Assembly: GCA_012960115.1 (NCBI GenBank)
Contig: DUBX01000045.1
Span: 1-64,000 of the forward strand
Direction of reading: 5' to 3'
DNA from: Porticoccaceae bacterium
Lineage (GTDB): Bacteria > Pseudomonadota > Gammaproteobacteria > Pseudomonadales > Porticoccaceae
DNA: 64,000 bases
The stretch's first letter is position 1. Every line of letters starts with the position of its first letter. The translations under genes and the position numbers were made by a program. Below the pieces are notes generated by a model that did no database searches, was not told the origin of the DNA, and saw nothing but the letters and a program-made list of their open reading frames with translations. Below are positions 21,178 to 31,685 of this stretch, piece after piece.

Positions 21178-21470
21178 ACCAAGAGAGACTCTTCAAGGTA
21201 TTGCTAGGACCGCACATTACTGAGAAATCAGCGATGTCAGCCGGAACGGCAACCCAGGTAGTATTTAAAGTGGCGACCGACGCTACCAAACTAGAGGTTC
21301 GTAAGGCTGTTGAGCAGTTATTCGAGGTGAAGGTTGATGGTGTTCGAGTGGTTAATATGAAGGGCAAGACTCGTCGCACGAAGACTGGATTAGGTCGTCG
21401 AAGCGATTGGAAGAAGGCCTATGTTCGTCTTGCGGAAGGTCAAGACATTGACTTTTCAGTAGCGGAGTAA
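21174..21470 (+). CDS. rplW: 50S ribosomal protein L23 (uL23)
   Basis: L23 sits at the tunnel exit and docks SRP, trigger factor and SecYEG. The 98-residue product has [12 protein letters not shown] near the start, the family motif, and [23 protein letters not shown]. The ATGA overlap with rplD suggests translational coupling. Confidence 0.98.
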   Translation: MNQERLFKVLLGPHITEKSAMSAGTATQVVFKVATDATKLEVRKAVEQLFEVKVDGVRVVNMKGKTRRTKTGLGRRSDWKKAYVRLAEGQDIDFSVAE

Positions 21471-21480
21471 GGGGTTAGTT

Positions 21481-22302
21481 ATGGCAGTTATTAAAAGAAA
21501 ACCAACCTCTCCAGGTCGCCGTTTTGTGGTCAGTGTTGTTAATCCTGATCTGCATAAGGGCGCTCCTTATGGACCGTTGCTAGCGCCTAAAAAGCGTTCT
21601 GGCGGCAGGAACAGTAGTGGTCGAATCACTGTCCGGCATATTGGTGGTGGTCACAAGCAGCATTATAGAATTATAGACTTTAAGCGAAACAAAGATGGTA
21701 TTCCGGCTAAGGTTGAGCGGTTAGAGTATGATCCCAATCGCACGGCGCACATTGCTTTGTTGTGTTATGCCGATGGTGAGCGCAGATATATTATTGCACC
21801 AAAGGGTGTTTCTGCAGGAGACACGTTAGTGTCTGGTGAGGATTCGCCAATTAAGATTGGTAATAGTCTCCCTTTGCGTAAAATCCCCGTGGGGTCGGTT
21901 GTGCATTGTGTTGAGATGAAAGTTGGTAAGGGAGCTCAGATTGCTCGTAGTGCCGCTGCTTCAGTTCAGCTTGTGGCGCGAGAAGGGGCTTATGCAACAG
22001 TTCGGTTGCGTAGTGGCGAGATGCGTCGCATACCGATCGATTGCCGTGCGACTCTTGGAGAGGTTTGCAATAGCGAGCATAGTCTGCGCTCCTTAGGTAA
22101 AGCTGGTGCATCGCGCTGGCGTGGTATTCGACCTACCGTTCGTGGTGTTGCCATGAACCCCGTCGATCACCCGCATGGTGGTGGTGAGGGTAAAACTTCT
22201 GGAGGTCGTCACCCAGTGTCGCCTTGGGGTATGCCAACTAAAGGTTATAAGACTCGCAAGAACAAGCGTACTGATAAATACATTATACGTCGTCGCAACT
22301 AA
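21481..22302 (+). CDS. rplB: 50S ribosomal protein L2 (uL2)
   Basis: L2 contacts 23S rRNA near the peptidyl-transferase centre and the 30S subunit. The 273-residue product is full length and ends with the L2 signature [20 protein letters not shown], including the conserved histidine, and a basic tail [15 protein letters not shown]. It lies 10 bases after rplW. Confidence 0.98.
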   Translation: MAVIKRKPTSPGRRFVVSVVNPDLHKGAPYGPLLAPKKRSGGRNSSGRITVRHIGGGHKQHYRIIDFKRNKDGIPAKVERLEYDPNRTAHIALLCYADGERRYIIAPKGVSAGDTLVSGEDSPIKIGNSLPLRKIPVGSVVHCVEMKVGKGAQIARSAAASVQLVAREGAYATVRLRSGEMRRIPIDCRATLGEVCNSEHSLRSLGKAGASRWRGIRPTVRGVAMNPVDHPHGGGEGKTSGGRHPVSPWGMPTKGYKTRKNKRTDKYIIRRRN

Positions 22303-22337
22303 GCGCCGATAAAACAGAATAAAAGAGGATAGCAAAC

Positions 22338-22613
22338 GTGCCACGCTCTCTAAAGAAAGGACCATTCATCGACCAGCACCTTGCAAAAAAGGTTGAGTCG
22401 GCTGTAGCGAACAACGAACGCAGGCCAATTAAAACTTGGTCGCGCAGGTCGATGATATTGCCAGACATGGTTGGCCTTACTATTGCTATCCATAATGGAC
22501 GTCAGCATATTCCGGTTACGATCAACGAAGAGATGGTTGGTCATAAGTTGGGTGAATTTTCTCCTACGCGTACCTATCGTGGCCACGTAGCGGACAAAAA
22601 GACCAAGGGTTAA
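22338..22613 (+). CDS. rpsS: 30S ribosomal protein S19 (uS19)
   Basis: S19 is a 30S head protein near the A-site finger. The 91-residue product begins at GTG 22338 as [15 protein letters not shown], with the family motif [16 protein letters not shown] near the end. AGAGGAT upstream is the ribosome binding site. Confidence 0.97.
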   Translation: MPRSLKKGPFIDQHLAKKVESAVANNERRPIKTWSRRSMILPDMVGLTIAIHNGRQHIPVTINEEMVGHKLGEFSPTRTYRGHVADKKTKG

Positions 22614-22644
22614 GCTTGGTGTTGATTGAAAGAGGTAGTTTATT

Positions 22645-22977
22645 GTGGAAGTAGTAGCAAAATTAAAAGGCGCTAAAATGTCGGCCCAAAAGGCGCGGCT
22701 AGTGGCTGACCAGGTTCGAGGGAAGTCGGTTGAGTCTGCTTTGGAAATATTGCAGTTCAGCACGAAGAAAGGCGCAGACATCATGAAAAAGGTGCTTGAG
22801 TCAGCTATTGCTAATGCAGAGCATAACGATGGCGCGGACGTCGATGAGTTAAAAGTGTCAATGATCTTTGTTGACGAGGGGATGACTATGAAACGCATTA
22901 AGCCGCGTGCCAAGGGTCGTTCAGATAGAATATTAAAACGCAGCTGTCACATCACTGTAAAAGTCGCTGAAAAGTAG
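22645..22977 (+). CDS. rplV: 50S ribosomal protein L22 (uL22)
   Basis: L22 lines the narrow part of the exit tunnel with a beta-hairpin. The 110-residue product begins at GTG 22645 ([20 protein letters not shown]), aligning with the E. coli start, and carries the hairpin region [26 protein letters not shown] lies upstream. Confidence 0.97.
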   Translation: MEVVAKLKGAKMSAQKARLVADQVRGKSVESALEILQFSTKKGADIMKKVLESAIANAEHNDGADVDELKVSMIFVDEGMTMKRIKPRAKGRSDRILKRSCHITVKVAEK

Positions 22978-23000
22978 AATTAGGTTCGGGAGACCATGTA

Positions 23001-23678
23001 ATGGGTCAAAAAGTACATCCAACCGGTATCCGGCTAGGAATAGTTAAAAAGCATAGCTCTACCTGGTATGCCGGTAACAAAGACTATGCCGAGAAGCTCA
23101 ACCAAGACTTGGCTGTAAGAGGCTATATTCGGAAGAAGCTCGCGCATGCTTCGGTAAGTCGTATTGATATCGAGCGTCCTTCGGACAGTGCTCGTGTCAC
23201 TATTCATACGGCGCGTCCAGGTATTGTGATTGGTAAAAAGGGCGAAGATGTTGAGCGGTTACGCAATGATATCGCCAAGCAGATGGGTTGCACGGTTACA
23301 ATTAATATTGAAGAGATCCGTAAGCCAGATTTAGATGCCTCGTTGGTGGCGCAGAATGTCGCCCAGCAGCTAGAGCGTCGTGTGATGTTCCGTCGGGCTA
23401 TGAAGCGAGCGGTTCAGAATGCTATGCGCGGTGGCGCGTTAGGCGTAAAGATTCAAGTTGGTGGCCGTCTGGGCGGAGCGGAAATCGCGCGGTCTGAGTG
23501 GTATAGAGAAGGTCGTGTTCCGTTGCATACATTGCGCGCAGACATTGACTATTCGCCAGCAGAGGCTAATACCACTTACGGTATTATTGGCGTCAAGGTC
23601 TGGATCTTCAAGGGTGAAGTTCTAGGTGGTGAGGAGGCTGTTAAGGCTCCTGTTAAAGAAAAACGAAATAAGAATTAA
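23001..23678 (+). CDS. rpsC: 30S ribosomal protein S3 (uS3)
   Basis: S3 forms part of the mRNA entry channel and helicase. The 225-residue product begins [14 protein letters not shown] and has a KH domain with the [10 protein letters not shown] loop and the C-terminal signature [14 protein letters not shown]. The lysine/arginine tail after residue 210 is typical. Confidence 0.98.
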   Translation: MGQKVHPTGIRLGIVKKHSSTWYAGNKDYAEKLNQDLAVRGYIRKKLAHASVSRIDIERPSDSARVTIHTARPGIVIGKKGEDVERLRNDIAKQMGCTVTINIEEIRKPDLDASLVAQNVAQQLERRVMFRRAMKRAVQNAMRGGALGVKIQVGGRLGGAEIARSEWYREGRVPLHTLRADIDYSPAEANTTYGIIGVKVWIFKGEVLGGEEAVKAPVKEKRNKN

Positions 23679-23698
23679 GCGATAAAGGGTAAAGCGAG

Positions 23699-24112
23699 AT
23701 GCTGCAACCAAAACGTACAAAATTCCGCAAAATGCACAAGGGCCGTAACCGTGGTCTGGCACAGCGCGGCAGCAAAGTCAGCTTTGGTGAGTTTGGCTTG
23801 AAGGCTTCAGGCCGTGGTCGTTTGACCGCTCGTCAGATTGAAGCGGCTCGTCGAGCCATGACTCGGCACATCAAGCGTGGTGGAAAGATCTGGATTAGAG
23901 TGTTTCCAGATAAGCCGATAACCAAAAAGCCCCTTGAAGTGCGAATGGGTAAAGGTAAGGGTAATGTCGAGTATTGGGTAGCATTGATCCAGCCCGGCAA
24001 GGTCTTATATGAGATGGAAGGTGTTAGTGAAGAGTTGGCTCGTGAGGCGTTTGCACTTGGTGCCGCCAAGCTCCCAATTGCAACTACCTTCGTTAGACGG
24101 ACGGTGATGTAA
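23699..24112 (+). CDS. rplP: 50S ribosomal protein L16 (uL16)
   Basis: L16 stabilises tRNA in the A and P sites of the 50S subunit. The 137-residue product begins [19 protein letters not shown] and contains [19 protein letters not shown], the L16 signature. It is followed 2 bases later by rpmC. Confidence 0.98.
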   Translation: MLQPKRTKFRKMHKGRNRGLAQRGSKVSFGEFGLKASGRGRLTARQIEAARRAMTRHIKRGGKIWIRVFPDKPITKKPLEVRMGKGKGNVEYWVALIQPGKVLYEMEGVSEELAREAFALGAAKLPIATTFVRRTVM

Positions 24113-24114
24113 CA

Positions 24115-24306
24115 ATGAAAGCAAATGAATTACGTGATAAGTCTGTTGAAGAACTGCAGGCAGCGCTGGGAGATGAGCTTAAGCAACAGTTTAAGTTGCG
24201 CATGCAGCTATCTACTGGACAGCTTAATGAAAGTCACCTGGTGAAGTCCACGCGACGAAATATCGCGCGTATCAAAACCGCGTTGACACAGAAGGCAGGG
24301 GAATAA
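24115..24306 (+). CDS. rpmC: 50S ribosomal protein L29 (uL29)
   Basis: L29 is a small two-helix protein at the tunnel exit next to L23. The 63-residue product has [14 protein letters not shown] and the family motif [14 protein letters not shown]. It lies 2 bases from rplP and from rpsQ. Confidence 0.97.
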   Translation: MKANELRDKSVEELQAALGDELKQQFKLRMQLSTGQLNESHLVKSTRRNIARIKTALTQKAGE

Positions 24307-24308
24307 CA

Positions 24309-24575
24309 ATGTCTGAATTACGAACAAGTTCTCGTACACTGACTGGACGGATCGTCAGTGACAAAATGAACAAAACGATCACAGTGTTGGTTGAGCGACG
24401 GGTAAAGCACCCTGTTTACGGTAAAATCTTGACCAAGTCGACAAAGATTAAGGCGCATGATGAAACAAATGATGCGCATACAGGCGATTTAGTAACTATC
24501 GCAGAGTGCCGCCCAGTATCGAAAGATAAGGCGTGGAAATTGGTTAATATTGACGAGCGCGCTGCTGCAGAGTAA
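24309..24575 (+). CDS. rpsQ: 30S ribosomal protein S17 (uS17)
   Basis: S17 is a primary 16S rRNA-binding OB-fold protein. The 88-residue product contains [20 protein letters not shown], then [19 protein letters not shown], and the family motif [15 protein letters not shown]. Length is normal. Confidence 0.97.
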   Translation: MSELRTSSRTLTGRIVSDKMNKTITVLVERRVKHPVYGKILTKSTKIKAHDETNDAHTGDLVTIAECRPVSKDKAWKLVNIDERAAAE

Positions 24576-24604
24576 CGCTGTAACCATCGGTTCGGGGTAA
24601 GAAA

Positions 24605-24973
24605 ATGATTCAAACAGAAAGTTATCTTGATGTAGCAGACAACAGCGGCGCACGCCGGGTTATGTGCATTAAAGTGTTGGGCGGCTCACACCGTCGGTAT
24701 GCTCGAGTTGGCGATATTATTAAGGTTACCGTCAAAGAGGCTATACCGCGAGGCAAAGTTAAGAAAGGTCAGGTAATGAGTGCGGTTGTAGTTCGCACTA
24801 GGAAAGGTTTGCGACGCCAGGATGGTAGTCTGATTAAGTTTGACGATAATGCTGCTGTGTTGCTGAATGCTAATTTGGCGCCGATTGGCACCCGTATTTT
24901 TGGGCCGGTAACTCGCGAGCTGCGCAATGAGCGTTTTATGCGAATTATCTCTCTAGCACCCGAAGTGCTGTAA
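24605..24973 (+). CDS. rplN: 50S ribosomal protein L14 (uL14)
   Basis: L14 forms an intersubunit bridge and the docking site for the silencing factor RsfS. The 122-residue product begins [20 protein letters not shown] and ends with [20 protein letters not shown], both family signatures. It opens the spc gene group; no separate spc promoter was recognised in the 29-base gap before it. Confidence 0.98.
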   Translation: MIQTESYLDVADNSGARRVMCIKVLGGSHRRYARVGDIIKVTVKEAIPRGKVKKGQVMSAVVVRTRKGLRRQDGSLIKFDDNAAVLLNANLAPIGTRIFGPVTRELRNERFMRIISLAPEVL

Positions 24974-24987
24974 GCGAGGATTTGGAA

Positions 24988-25311
24988 ATGGTAATGCTTA
25001 AAATTAAGCGAGATGACGAAGTCGTTATTATCGCCGGAAAAGATAAAGGTAAGCGGGGCAAGGTCCTTAAGGTTTTGGGCAATGGTCGTATGGTGGTATC
25101 TGGTGTTCAGATGATTAAAAAGCATCAGAAGCCGAACCCAAATGCTGGCATTCCCGGTGGCATCATTGAAAAAGAGGCCCCTATACAGGCTTCTAATGTA
25201 GCGATCTTTAATGGCGCGACAAATAAGGCGGATCGAGTTGGTTTTAAGATCCAGGAAGATAACACAAAAATTCGTGTCTTTAAGTCTAGCGGCGAAGCCG
25301 TAGACGCTTAA
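24988..25311 (+). CDS. rplX: 50S ribosomal protein L24 (uL24)
   Basis: L24 starts 50S assembly and lies at the tunnel exit. The start at ATG 24988 ([13 protein letters not shown]) is spaced 7 bases from GAGGA; a TTG at 24982 and an ATG at 24994 are also in frame. The 107-residue product has the KOW motif [18 protein letters not shown]. Confidence 0.95.
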   Translation: MVMLKIKRDDEVVIIAGKDKGKRGKVLKVLGNGRMVVSGVQMIKKHQKPNPNAGIPGGIIEKEAPIQASNVAIFNGATNKADRVGFKIQEDNTKIRVFKSSGEAVDA

Positions 25312-25328
25312 GTTAACAGGTAACCCTA

Positions 25329-25868
25329 ATGGCAAGGTTAAGAGAAGTTTATAAAAATGAGTTGGCTGCAAAGCTCCAAAAAGAGCTAGGGCTGGCTAAT
25401 GTGATGGAAGTTCCGCGCATTACCAAGATTACCCTTAATATGGGTGTCGGTGAGGCGATTGGTGACAAAAAATCACTGGAAAATGCGGTTGCTGATTTAA
25501 CGTTGATTTCAGCGCAGAAGCCTGTCATTAACAATGCTCGCAAATCTATTGCCGGGTTTAAGGTCCGTCAAGGATGGCCAATTGGTACCAAGGTGACGTT
25601 ACGTGCTGATCGCATGTACGAGTTTCTTGAGCGTCTAGTTGGAATTGCGATTCCCCGGATACGAGATTTCCGTGGTATCAACCCTAAGCAGTTTGATGGG
25701 AGAGGAAATTTCTCCATGGGTGTTACTGAGCAGATCATCTTTCCGGAGATTGATTATGAGAAAATTGATAAGTTGCGTGGTCTGGACATTACGATTACCA
25801 CTACGGCACGCAACGATGATGAAGGCCGCGCACTATTACGTGCCTTTAACTTCCCGTTGAAAAGTTGA
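25329..25868 (+). CDS. rplE: 50S ribosomal protein L5 (uL5)
   Basis: L5 binds 5S rRNA in the central protuberance. The 179-residue product contains the signature [16 protein letters not shown], the RGWPIG-like loop [13 protein letters not shown], and [20 protein letters not shown]. Length is that of E. coli L5. Confidence 0.98.
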   Translation: MARLREVYKNELAAKLQKELGLANVMEVPRITKITLNMGVGEAIGDKKSLENAVADLTLISAQKPVINNARKSIAGFKVRQGWPIGTKVTLRADRMYEFLERLVGIAIPRIRDFRGINPKQFDGRGNFSMGVTEQIIFPEIDYEKIDKLRGLDITITTTARNDDEGRALLRAFNFPLKS

Positions 25869-25879
25869 GGGTTAGATAA

Positions 25880-26185
25880 ATGGCTAAGACATCTATGGTT
25901 CAGCGCGAACATAAGCGCACTAAAACAGTTGCAAAGTTCGCTGTAAAGCGCGCGGAGTTGAAAGCAGTAATAAGTAGTGTTACAGCGAGCGACGAAGAGC
26001 GATGGGAAGCGCAACAGAAGCTACAAAAATTGCCGCGTGATGCGAGCCCAGTACGTCAGCGTAACCGCTGTCAGATCACGGGACGCCCACATGGGGTTTA
26101 CAGTAAGTTTGGCCTGTGCCGAAACAAGCTACGCGAAGCAGCAATGCGTGGTGAAGTTCCGGGGTTGGTTAAAGCCAGTTGGTAA
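25880..26185 (+). CDS. rpsN: 30S ribosomal protein S14 (uS14)
   Basis: S14 is a late 30S head assembly protein. The 101-residue product is the long type, lacking the paired CxxC zinc motifs of the short type, with [19 protein letters not shown] and [17 protein letters not shown] at the end. Confidence 0.97.
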   Translation: MAKTSMVQREHKRTKTVAKFAVKRAELKAVISSVTASDEERWEAQQKLQKLPRDASPVRQRNRCQITGRPHGVYSKFGLCRNKLREAAMRGEVPGLVKASW

Positions 26186-26203
26186 GTTAAGGAGCCAAAC
26201 ACT

Positions 26204-26596
26204 ATGAGTATGCAAGATCCAATTTCAGACATGTTGACCCGCATTCGCAATGCGCACCATCGCAGTAAGCCCGAGGTTACTATGCCGGCTTCAAAGCTTA
26301 AGGCGTCATTGGCCAAGGTGTTGCAAGACGAAGGTTATATTGGTGGCTTTAGCGTCACAAAAGAAGTGAAGCCGACGTTAACGGTAGAACTAAAATATTT
26401 TGAAGGCAAGCCAGTGATCGAAGAGATTACTCGTATTAGCAAGCCCAGTCTCCGTTTGTACGTTGGCACTGGTGACTTGCCGAAAGTACGGAGTGGTCTT
26501 GGTGTTGCTATCGTTTCCACTAGTAAAGGCGTGATGACTGATCGTGCCGCCAGAGCAGCCGGTATCGGTGGTGAAGTGCTCTGTACAGTATTCTGA
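26204..26596 (+). CDS. rpsH: 30S ribosomal protein S8 (uS8)
   Basis: S8 binds the central domain of 16S rRNA and, in E. coli, represses the spc operon at the rplX-rplE region. The 130-residue product begins [17 protein letters not shown] and ends with the signature [19 protein letters not shown]. Full length. Confidence 0.98.
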   Translation: MSMQDPISDMLTRIRNAHHRSKPEVTMPASKLKASLAKVLQDEGYIGGFSVTKEVKPTLTVELKYFEGKPVIEEITRISKPSLRLYVGTGDLPKVRSGLGVAIVSTSKGVMTDRAARAAGIGGEVLCTVF

Positions 26597-26608
26597 TAGG
26601 AAATAATA

Positions 26609-27142
26609 ATGTCTAGAGTTGCGAATAATCCAGTTGAACTGCCCAAAGGTGTAGAAGTTACCTTGGGCGGGGCAGATATATCGGTTAAAGGTGCCAAGGG
26701 TACCTTAGCCATGGCGATCAACGAACAGGTCGAAGTTAAGCAAGTAGATAATGTGCTTACCTTTGCGGCGCGGTCTAGCGACACATTTGCTCGCGCAATG
26801 TCCGGTACCACCCGTTCATTAGTGAGCAACATGGTCACTGGTGTTACACAGGGTTTCGAGAAGAAACTGGACCTAGTCGGCGTTGGTTATAGGGCGCAGG
26901 TACAGGGTTCGAAAATTAATTTGACACTTGGTTTTTCACATCCAGTTGTTTATGAGTTACCCGATGGCGTAACTGCTGAGACACCAAGTCAGACCGAAGT
27001 GCTATTGAAGTCTTCAGACAAGCAGAAATTAGGGCAGGCAGCAGCTGAGATTCGTGCTTTCCGCCCACCTGAGCCATATAAGGGCAAGGGTGTTAGGATT
27101 TCTGGAGAGTATGTAAGACGTAAAGAAGCCAAAAAGAAGTAA
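26609..27142 (+). CDS. rplF: 50S ribosomal protein L6 (uL6)
   Basis: L6 supports the sarcin-ricin loop. The 177-residue product begins [19 protein letters not shown] and has [20 protein letters not shown], the C-terminal family signature. It sits 12 bases after rpsH. Confidence 0.98.
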   Translation: MSRVANNPVELPKGVEVTLGGADISVKGAKGTLAMAINEQVEVKQVDNVLTFAARSSDTFARAMSGTTRSLVSNMVTGVTQGFEKKLDLVGVGYRAQVQGSKINLTLGFSHPVVYELPDGVTAETPSQTEVLLKSSDKQKLGQAAAEIRAFRPPEPYKGKGVRISGEYVRRKEAKKK

Positions 27143-27154
27143 CAGGGTAAAACG

Positions 27155-27505
27155 ATGAGCGATAAAAAAGTTTCACGTCAGCGCAGAGCTAAGCGAGTAC
27201 GGATGAAAATCCGTGAGCAGGGCGTAACTCGGTTGTGTATCAACCGTACTCCACGCCATATCTATGCGCAGATCATTGCGGCTGAAGGGGATAGGGTTCT
27301 TGCAACTGCTTCGACACTTGAGAAAGAGTTGCGTGCTGGCAGCACTGGTAATATTGATGCTGCCTCAGCGGTTGGCAAGTTAGTTGCTGAGCGTGGAGTG
27401 GCCGCGGGCGTTACCTCAGTAGCATTTGACCGTAGTGGGTTTAAATATCATGGCCGTGTTAAAGCACTGGCAGACGCCGCGCGTGAAGCCGGCCTCGAAT
27501 TTTAA
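27155..27505 (+). CDS. rplR: 50S ribosomal protein L18 (uL18)
   Basis: L18 helps bring 5S rRNA into the 50S subunit. The 116-residue product has a basic N-terminus ([15 protein letters not shown]) and ends [20 protein letters not shown], the family signature. Full length. Confidence 0.97.
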   Translation: MSDKKVSRQRRAKRVRMKIREQGVTRLCINRTPRHIYAQIIAAEGDRVLATASTLEKELRAGSTGNIDAASAVGKLVAERGVAAGVTSVAFDRSGFKYHGRVKALADAAREAGLEF

Positions 27506-27517
27506 TAGGTATAAGAT

Positions 27518-28027
27518 ATGGCTCGTACAGATCAAAAAGATGCCGCTGCTGAAGGCATGATGGAGAAGTTAGTCCAGGTTAATCGTGTTGCGAAGACGGT
27601 TAAGGGTGGGCGGATATTTGCTTTTACTGCGCTCACTGTTGTTGGTGACGGCAATGGTAAGGTAGGCTTTGGTCGCGGTAAGGCGCGTGAAGTTCCGATG
27701 GCCATTCAGAAGGCTATGGAAGCTGCACGGCGCAATATGATCGAGGTTTCCTTAGATGGAACTACGATCCAATATCCGACTAAAGGTATACATGCAGCGT
27801 CTAAGATCTATATGCAGCCTGCGTCTGAAGGTACAGGTGTTATTGCCGGTGGAGCGATGCGGTCTGTATTAGAGTTGGCTGGTGTTCAGGACGTTTTAGC
27901 TAAGTGCTATGGCTCTACGAATCCGGTCAATGTTGTGCGAGCAACGTTTAAGGCATTGGAAGCAATGAGTTCTCCGGACGATGTTGCAGCAAAACGCGGT
28001 AAATCGGTGGAAGAAATTCTCAACTAA
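27518..28027 (+). CDS. rpsE: 30S ribosomal protein S5 (uS5)
   Basis: S5 lies at the mRNA entry and affects accuracy. The 169-residue product contains the N-terminal signature [20 protein letters not shown] and the loop [18 protein letters not shown]. The C-terminal part [19 protein letters not shown] is normal. Confidence 0.98.
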   Translation: MARTDQKDAAAEGMMEKLVQVNRVAKTVKGGRIFAFTALTVVGDGNGKVGFGRGKAREVPMAIQKAMEAARRNMIEVSLDGTTIQYPTKGIHAASKIYMQPASEGTGVIAGGAMRSVLELAGVQDVLAKCYGSTNPVNVVRATFKALEAMSSPDDVAAKRGKSVEEILN

Positions 28028-28067
28028 GTGACGGCCTTCTAGGCACGTCGGTTATTGGATGTAGATC

Positions 28068-28262
28068 ATGGCTAAAGCGAAAATAAAGAAAGTTAAAGTG
28101 ACCCAAACTAAGAGCTCTATTGGTAGGTTAAAGAACCATAAAGCTTGTTTGATGGGTTTGGGTTTGCGTCGGATAGGGCATACTGTTGAGGTTGAAGATA
28201 CCCCATCAGTGCGCGGAATGATTAATAAAGTTAACTATATGTTACAGGTTGAGGAAGCTTAA
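28068..28262 (+). CDS. rpmD: 50S ribosomal protein L30 (uL30)
   Basis: L30 is a small peripheral 50S protein. The 64-residue product contains [20 protein letters not shown] and [20 protein letters not shown], the family signature. The stop abuts rplO, whose ATG follows directly. Confidence 0.96.
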   Translation: MAKAKIKKVKVTQTKSSIGRLKNHKACLMGLGLRRIGHTVEVEDTPSVRGMINKVNYMLQVEEA

Positions 28263-28263
28263 G

Positions 28264-28698
28264 ATGCGTCTGAATACCCTTAGCCCGGCTCCGGGTCGAA
28301 TAAAAGAAGCTAAACGCGCTGGCCGTGGTATCGGCAGTGGTTTAGGTAAGACAGCTGGTCGTGGCCATAAGGGCCAGGCGTCGCGCTCTGGTGGTAGTAT
28401 TCGTCCTGGGTTTGAAGGTGGTCAGATGCCTCTTCAAAAGCGTCTGCCTAAATATGGCTTTACCTCCAGGTTGGCGGCAGTCACAGCAGAAATTCGTTTA
28501 TCTGAACTTGATTTGGTAGAAGGTGGAATCATTGATATCGAGGGACTGCGTAAGGCGGGGCTGATTAACACTAATATTCTTCGAGCTAAAGTTTTTTGCT
28601 CTGGCGAAGTCACTAAAGCGGTTACTTTGCAAGGTGTCGGGGCAACTAAAGGTGCCATTGCAGCTATTGAAGCTGCTGGCGGCAAAGTAGAAGAGTAA
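28264..28698 (+). CDS. rplO: 50S ribosomal protein L15 (uL15)
   Basis: L15 binds several 23S rRNA domains late in assembly. The start at ATG 28264 gives [16 protein letters not shown] and 144 residues, the E. coli length; a start further upstream inside rpmD is rejected. The glycine-rich [20 protein letters not shown] and [17 protein letters not shown] are typical. Confidence 0.97.
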   Translation: MRLNTLSPAPGRIKEAKRAGRGIGSGLGKTAGRGHKGQASRSGGSIRPGFEGGQMPLQKRLPKYGFTSRLAAVTAEIRLSELDLVEGGIIDIEGLRKAGLINTNILRAKVFCSGEVTKAVTLQGVGATKGAIAAIEAAGGKVEE

Positions 28699-28704
28699 AT
28701 AATA

Positions 28705-30024
28705 ATGGCTAAACCAGGTGGTATGCCCGTGGGCAATCAAAAAGGATTAGGCGAGCTGTGGGCTCGTCTACGCTTTTTGTTCATGGCTATTATCATCTAC
28801 CGTATCGGTACGCATATTCCGGTGCCAGGATTTGATCCAGATCGTTTGGCAGATCTATTTGTTCAGAACCAAGGGACGTTTCTTGGGTTGGCAAACATGT
28901 TTTCTGGTGGTGCGCTGGAGAGATTAAGTATTTTGGCATTGGGTGTTATGCCTTATATATCGGCTTCGATTATTATGCAGCTTTTGTCGGCTACTGTACC
29001 GTCGCTTGAGCAGCTTAAGAAAGAAGGTGATAGCGGACGTAGAACGATCAACCGATATACCCGATACGGGACGGTTGTGTTGGCGGCAATCCAGGGTACG
29101 GCAATGTCGGTTGGATTTGCCTCTCAAGGGCTAGCCTATGAAGTAAGTACCATGTTTTATGCGGTTGCTATTTCATCGTTGGTCGCAGGTGCAGTGTTTT
29201 TGATGTGGTTAGGTGAACAGATCACTGAGCGCGGTATTGGTAACGGCATTTCAATGCTTATATTTGCCGGTATTGTAGCGGGAATTCCCGGTGCAATTGG
29301 TCAGGCCTTAGAATCAGCGAGGCAGGGTGATCTTAATCCTCTGATGCTGGTGGTTATATTGTTGATTGCTGTTGGTGTGGTGTATTTTGTAGTCTTTATT
29401 GAGCGTGGACAGCGTCGTTTGACAGTTAACTATGCTCAACGGCAAGGTCGCCAAGCCTACAATGCGCAAACATCTCACTTGCCATTAAAGGTTAATATGG
29501 CCGGTGTGATACCAGCAATTTTTGCCAGTAGCTTACTGCTATTTCCAGCCTCTATAAGTCAGTGGTTTGGGCAGGGAGTTAATGCGCCAGCTTGGTTGCA
29601 AGATATAGGGATATTGATAGGTCCAGGACAGCCTCTTTATATTTTGCTGTTCTCTAGTTTGATTATATTTTTCAGTTTCTTTTACACGGCGTTGATGTAC
29701 AACCCAAGAGAAGTAGCTGATAACTTGAAAAAAGGTGGTGCATACCTGCCCGGGATTCGTCCTGGTGAGCACACCGCCAAATATATTGATAGTGTCACCA
29801 CCAGGTTGACATTGATTGGTGGTGTATACATTACCTTGATTTGTCTGATGCCACAGTTTTTGAACGTGTACTTTAATGTACCGTTTTATCTGGGTGGTAC
29901 GTCGCTATTAATTGCGGTTGTTGTAACAATGGATTTTATGGCTCAAGTGCAGTCACATCTGATGTCACAACAATATGATTCGCTGATGAAAAAGGCCAAC
30001 CTTAAAAACGTTGGCCGTCGATAG
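28705..30024 (+). CDS. secY: Preprotein translocase subunit SecY
   Basis: SecY is the ten-helix pore of the SecYEG channel. The 439-residue product contains [10 protein letters not shown] in the first segment, the plug region near [35 protein letters not shown], and the cytosolic loops that dock ribosome and SecA ([20 protein letters not shown]). It lies in the spc operon just before rpmJ, its usual place. Confidence 0.98.
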   Translation: MAKPGGMPVGNQKGLGELWARLRFLFMAIIIYRIGTHIPVPGFDPDRLADLFVQNQGTFLGLANMFSGGALERLSILALGVMPYISASIIMQLLSATVPSLEQLKKEGDSGRRTINRYTRYGTVVLAAIQGTAMSVGFASQGLAYEVSTMFYAVAISSLVAGAVFLMWLGEQITERGIGNGISMLIFAGIVAGIPGAIGQALESARQGDLNPLMLVVILLIAVGVVYFVVFIERGQRRLTVNYAQRQGRQAYNAQTSHLPLKVNMAGVIPAIFASSLLLFPASISQWFGQGVNAPAWLQDIGILIGPGQPLYILLFSSLIIFFSFFYTALMYNPREVADNLKKGGAYLPGIRPGEHTAKYIDSVTTRLTLIGGVYITLICLMPQFLNVYFNVPFYLGGTSLLIAVVVTMDFMAQVQSHLMSQQYDSLMKKANLKNVGRR

Positions 30025-30036
30025 AGAGGTGATGCT

Positions 30037-30153
30037 GTGAAAGTACGCGCATCGGTTAAAAAGATTTGTCGAAATTGTAAGGTTGTCCGCCGTAAGGGTG
30101 TGGTTCGTATTATTTGTAGTGTTGAACCGCGTCATAAGCAGCGTCAAGGATAA
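30037..30153 (+). CDS. rpmJ: 50S ribosomal protein L36 (bL36)
   Basis: A 38-residue protein starting at GTG 30037: [15 protein letters not shown], ending EPRHKQRQG. Cys11, Cys14, Cys27 and His33 form the zinc-binding C+ type of L36. AGAGG precedes the start. L36 is one of the last 50S assembly proteins. It ends the spc operon 12 bases after secY. Confidence 0.96.
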   Translation: MKVRASVKKICRNCKVVRRKGVVRIICSVEPRHKQRQG

Positions 30154-30157
30154 TTGG

Positions 30158-30186
30158 TTGATTTTTGGTTGATCTATCGGTATTCT
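30158..30186 (+). promoter_or_regulatory. Candidate alpha-operon promoter
   Basis: TTGATT (30158-30163) and TATTCT (30181-30186) are spaced exactly 17 bases and followed by a GC-rich ACCGCGCC. The site lies between rpmJ and rpsM, about 75 bases upstream of rpsM. Each box matches consensus at 4 of 6 positions. Confidence 0.5.
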
Positions 30187-30259
30187 ACCGCGCCTTTTTG
30201 CAGTCTTGCTGCAAGGCCGGGGTACTGATTAAACCCTTAGTATAAGTGGAGTAATGTGA
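30187..30259 (+). promoter_or_regulatory. Alpha-operon leader with a hairpin
   Basis: TTGCAG (30198-30203) pairs with CTGCAA (30209-30214) in the 106-base rpmJ-rpsM gap. In E. coli this leader forms a pseudoknot bound by S4. Here the position fits, but I could not build the full pseudoknot from the sequence. Confidence 0.45.
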
Positions 30260-30616
30260 ATGGCCCGTATTGCCGGTGTCAACATTCCTGATAACAAGCA
30301 CGCAGTGATCTCACTGACGTACGTGTTTGGTATTGGACGCCCTACCGCGAGTAAGATTTGTGCGGAAGTGGGCATTGCAGAAGACACTAAAATTTCTGCA
30401 CTAAACGATGGTCAGCTTGATCAACTGCGTACTGCCGTAGGGCAAAACGAAGTTGAAGGTGATCTGCGTAGAGAGACGAGTATGAATATTAAGCGTTTGA
30501 TGGATTTGGGCTGCTATCGCGGTCTTCGTCATCGGCGTAATTTGCCGGTGCGTGGACAGCGCACCAAAACGAACGCGCGCACCCGTAAAGGTCCCAAGCG
30601 TCCCATTAAACGATAA
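30260..30616 (+). CDS. rpsM: 30S ribosomal protein S13 (uS13)
   Basis: S13 bridges the 30S head to the 50S subunit and touches the P-site tRNA. The 118-residue product begins [20 protein letters not shown] and ends with the signature [20 protein letters not shown]. It opens the alpha operon. Confidence 0.98.
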   Translation: MARIAGVNIPDNKHAVISLTYVFGIGRPTASKICAEVGIAEDTKISALNDGQLDQLRTAVGQNEVEGDLRRETSMNIKRLMDLGCYRGLRHRRNLPVRGQRTKTNARTRKGPKRPIKR

Positions 30617-30632
30617 TTAGGATCGGTTTGTA

Positions 30633-31025
30633 ATGGCAAAAGCAGCAGCTAAACCAGCCCGTAAAAAGGTAAAGAAGACCGTCATTGACGGAGTGGCGCA
30701 TATTTATGCGTCGTTTAATAATACTATTGTGACCATCACCGATCGTCAGGGTAATACCCTGTCATGGGCGACTTCAGGTGGGTCTGGGTTCCGTGGTTCG
30801 CGTAAAAGTACACCTTTTGCGGCTCAGGTAGCTGCAGAACGTGCTGGCGAAGCAGCCAAGGACTATGGGTTGAAGAACCTTGATGTCCAAGTAAAGGGCC
30901 CTGGGCCGGGCAGAGAGTCAGCAGTTCGTGCGCTCAATAATGCCGGGTACAAAATCACTAACATCACGGATGTGACGCCAGTTCCACATAATGGCTGCCG
31001 TCCTCCTAAAAAACGCCGAGTGTAA
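30633..31025 (+). CDS. rpsK: 30S ribosomal protein S11 (uS11)
   Basis: S11 lies on the platform near the E site. The 130-residue product has [35 protein letters not shown] and the C-terminal signature [18 protein letters not shown]. Full length. Confidence 0.98.
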   Translation: MAKAAAKPARKKVKKTVIDGVAHIYASFNNTIVTITDRQGNTLSWATSGGSGFRGSRKSTPFAAQVAAERAGEAAKDYGLKNLDVQVKGPGPGRESAVRALNNAGYKITNITDVTPVPHNGCRPPKKRRV

Positions 31026-31037
31026 GAGAGAACAATA

Positions 31038-31658
31038 ATGGCTAGATATCTTGGACCAACTTGTAAACTGTCGCGTCGTGAAGGAACAGATCTGTTCCTT
31101 AAAAGTGGCGTACGCCCCCTAGAATCAAAGTGTCGTGCAGATAGTGCACCAGGTCAGCACGGACAGCGTCGTGGACGTTTGTCAGATTACGGCGTGCAGT
31201 TGCGTGAAAAGCAAAAGGTACGTCGTATTTACGGCGTGTTGGAAAAGCAATTTAGAGGCTACTATAAAGCTGCGGCTGGAACTAAGGGTAATACCGGTGA
31301 AAACCTATTGACCTTGTTAGAGTCACGTCTTGATAACGTCGTTTACAGAATGGGTTTCGGTGCTACTCGTGCTGAGTCGCGTCAATTGGTGGCGCACAAT
31401 TCAATCTTAGTGAATGGCGAAAAAGTGAATATTGCTTCATTCCGTGTCAGCGAGGGAGATGTCGTTGGTCTCCGCGAGAAGTCTAAGAAGCAACTCCGTG
31501 TGCAAACTGCTATGCAGCTTGCCGCACAGAGAGGGGAAGTTGAATGGATTAGTGTAGACAGTAATAAAATGGAAGGCACTTTTACTCGAATCCCCGATCG
31601 TTCCGACTTGCCTTCAGAGATTAATGAGAATCTGATCGTAGAACTTTACTCTAAATAA
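31038..31658 (+). CDS. rpsD: 30S ribosomal protein S4 (uS4)
   Basis: S4 starts 30S assembly and in E. coli represses the alpha operon. The 206-residue product begins [19 protein letters not shown] and contains the S4-type RNA-binding domain with [20 protein letters not shown]. The N-terminal region has a single cysteine near [11 protein letters not shown] and no four-cysteine zinc knuckle, as in E. coli. Confidence 0.98.
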   Translation: MARYLGPTCKLSRREGTDLFLKSGVRPLESKCRADSAPGQHGQRRGRLSDYGVQLREKQKVRRIYGVLEKQFRGYYKAAAGTKGNTGENLLTLLESRLDNVVYRMGFGATRAESRQLVAHNSILVNGEKVNIASFRVSEGDVVGLREKSKKQLRVQTAMQLAAQRGEVEWISVDSNKMEGTFTRIPDRSDLPSEINENLIVELYSK

Positions 31659-31685
31659 TGACCGTCAGCTCTTACAGGTAATAAT

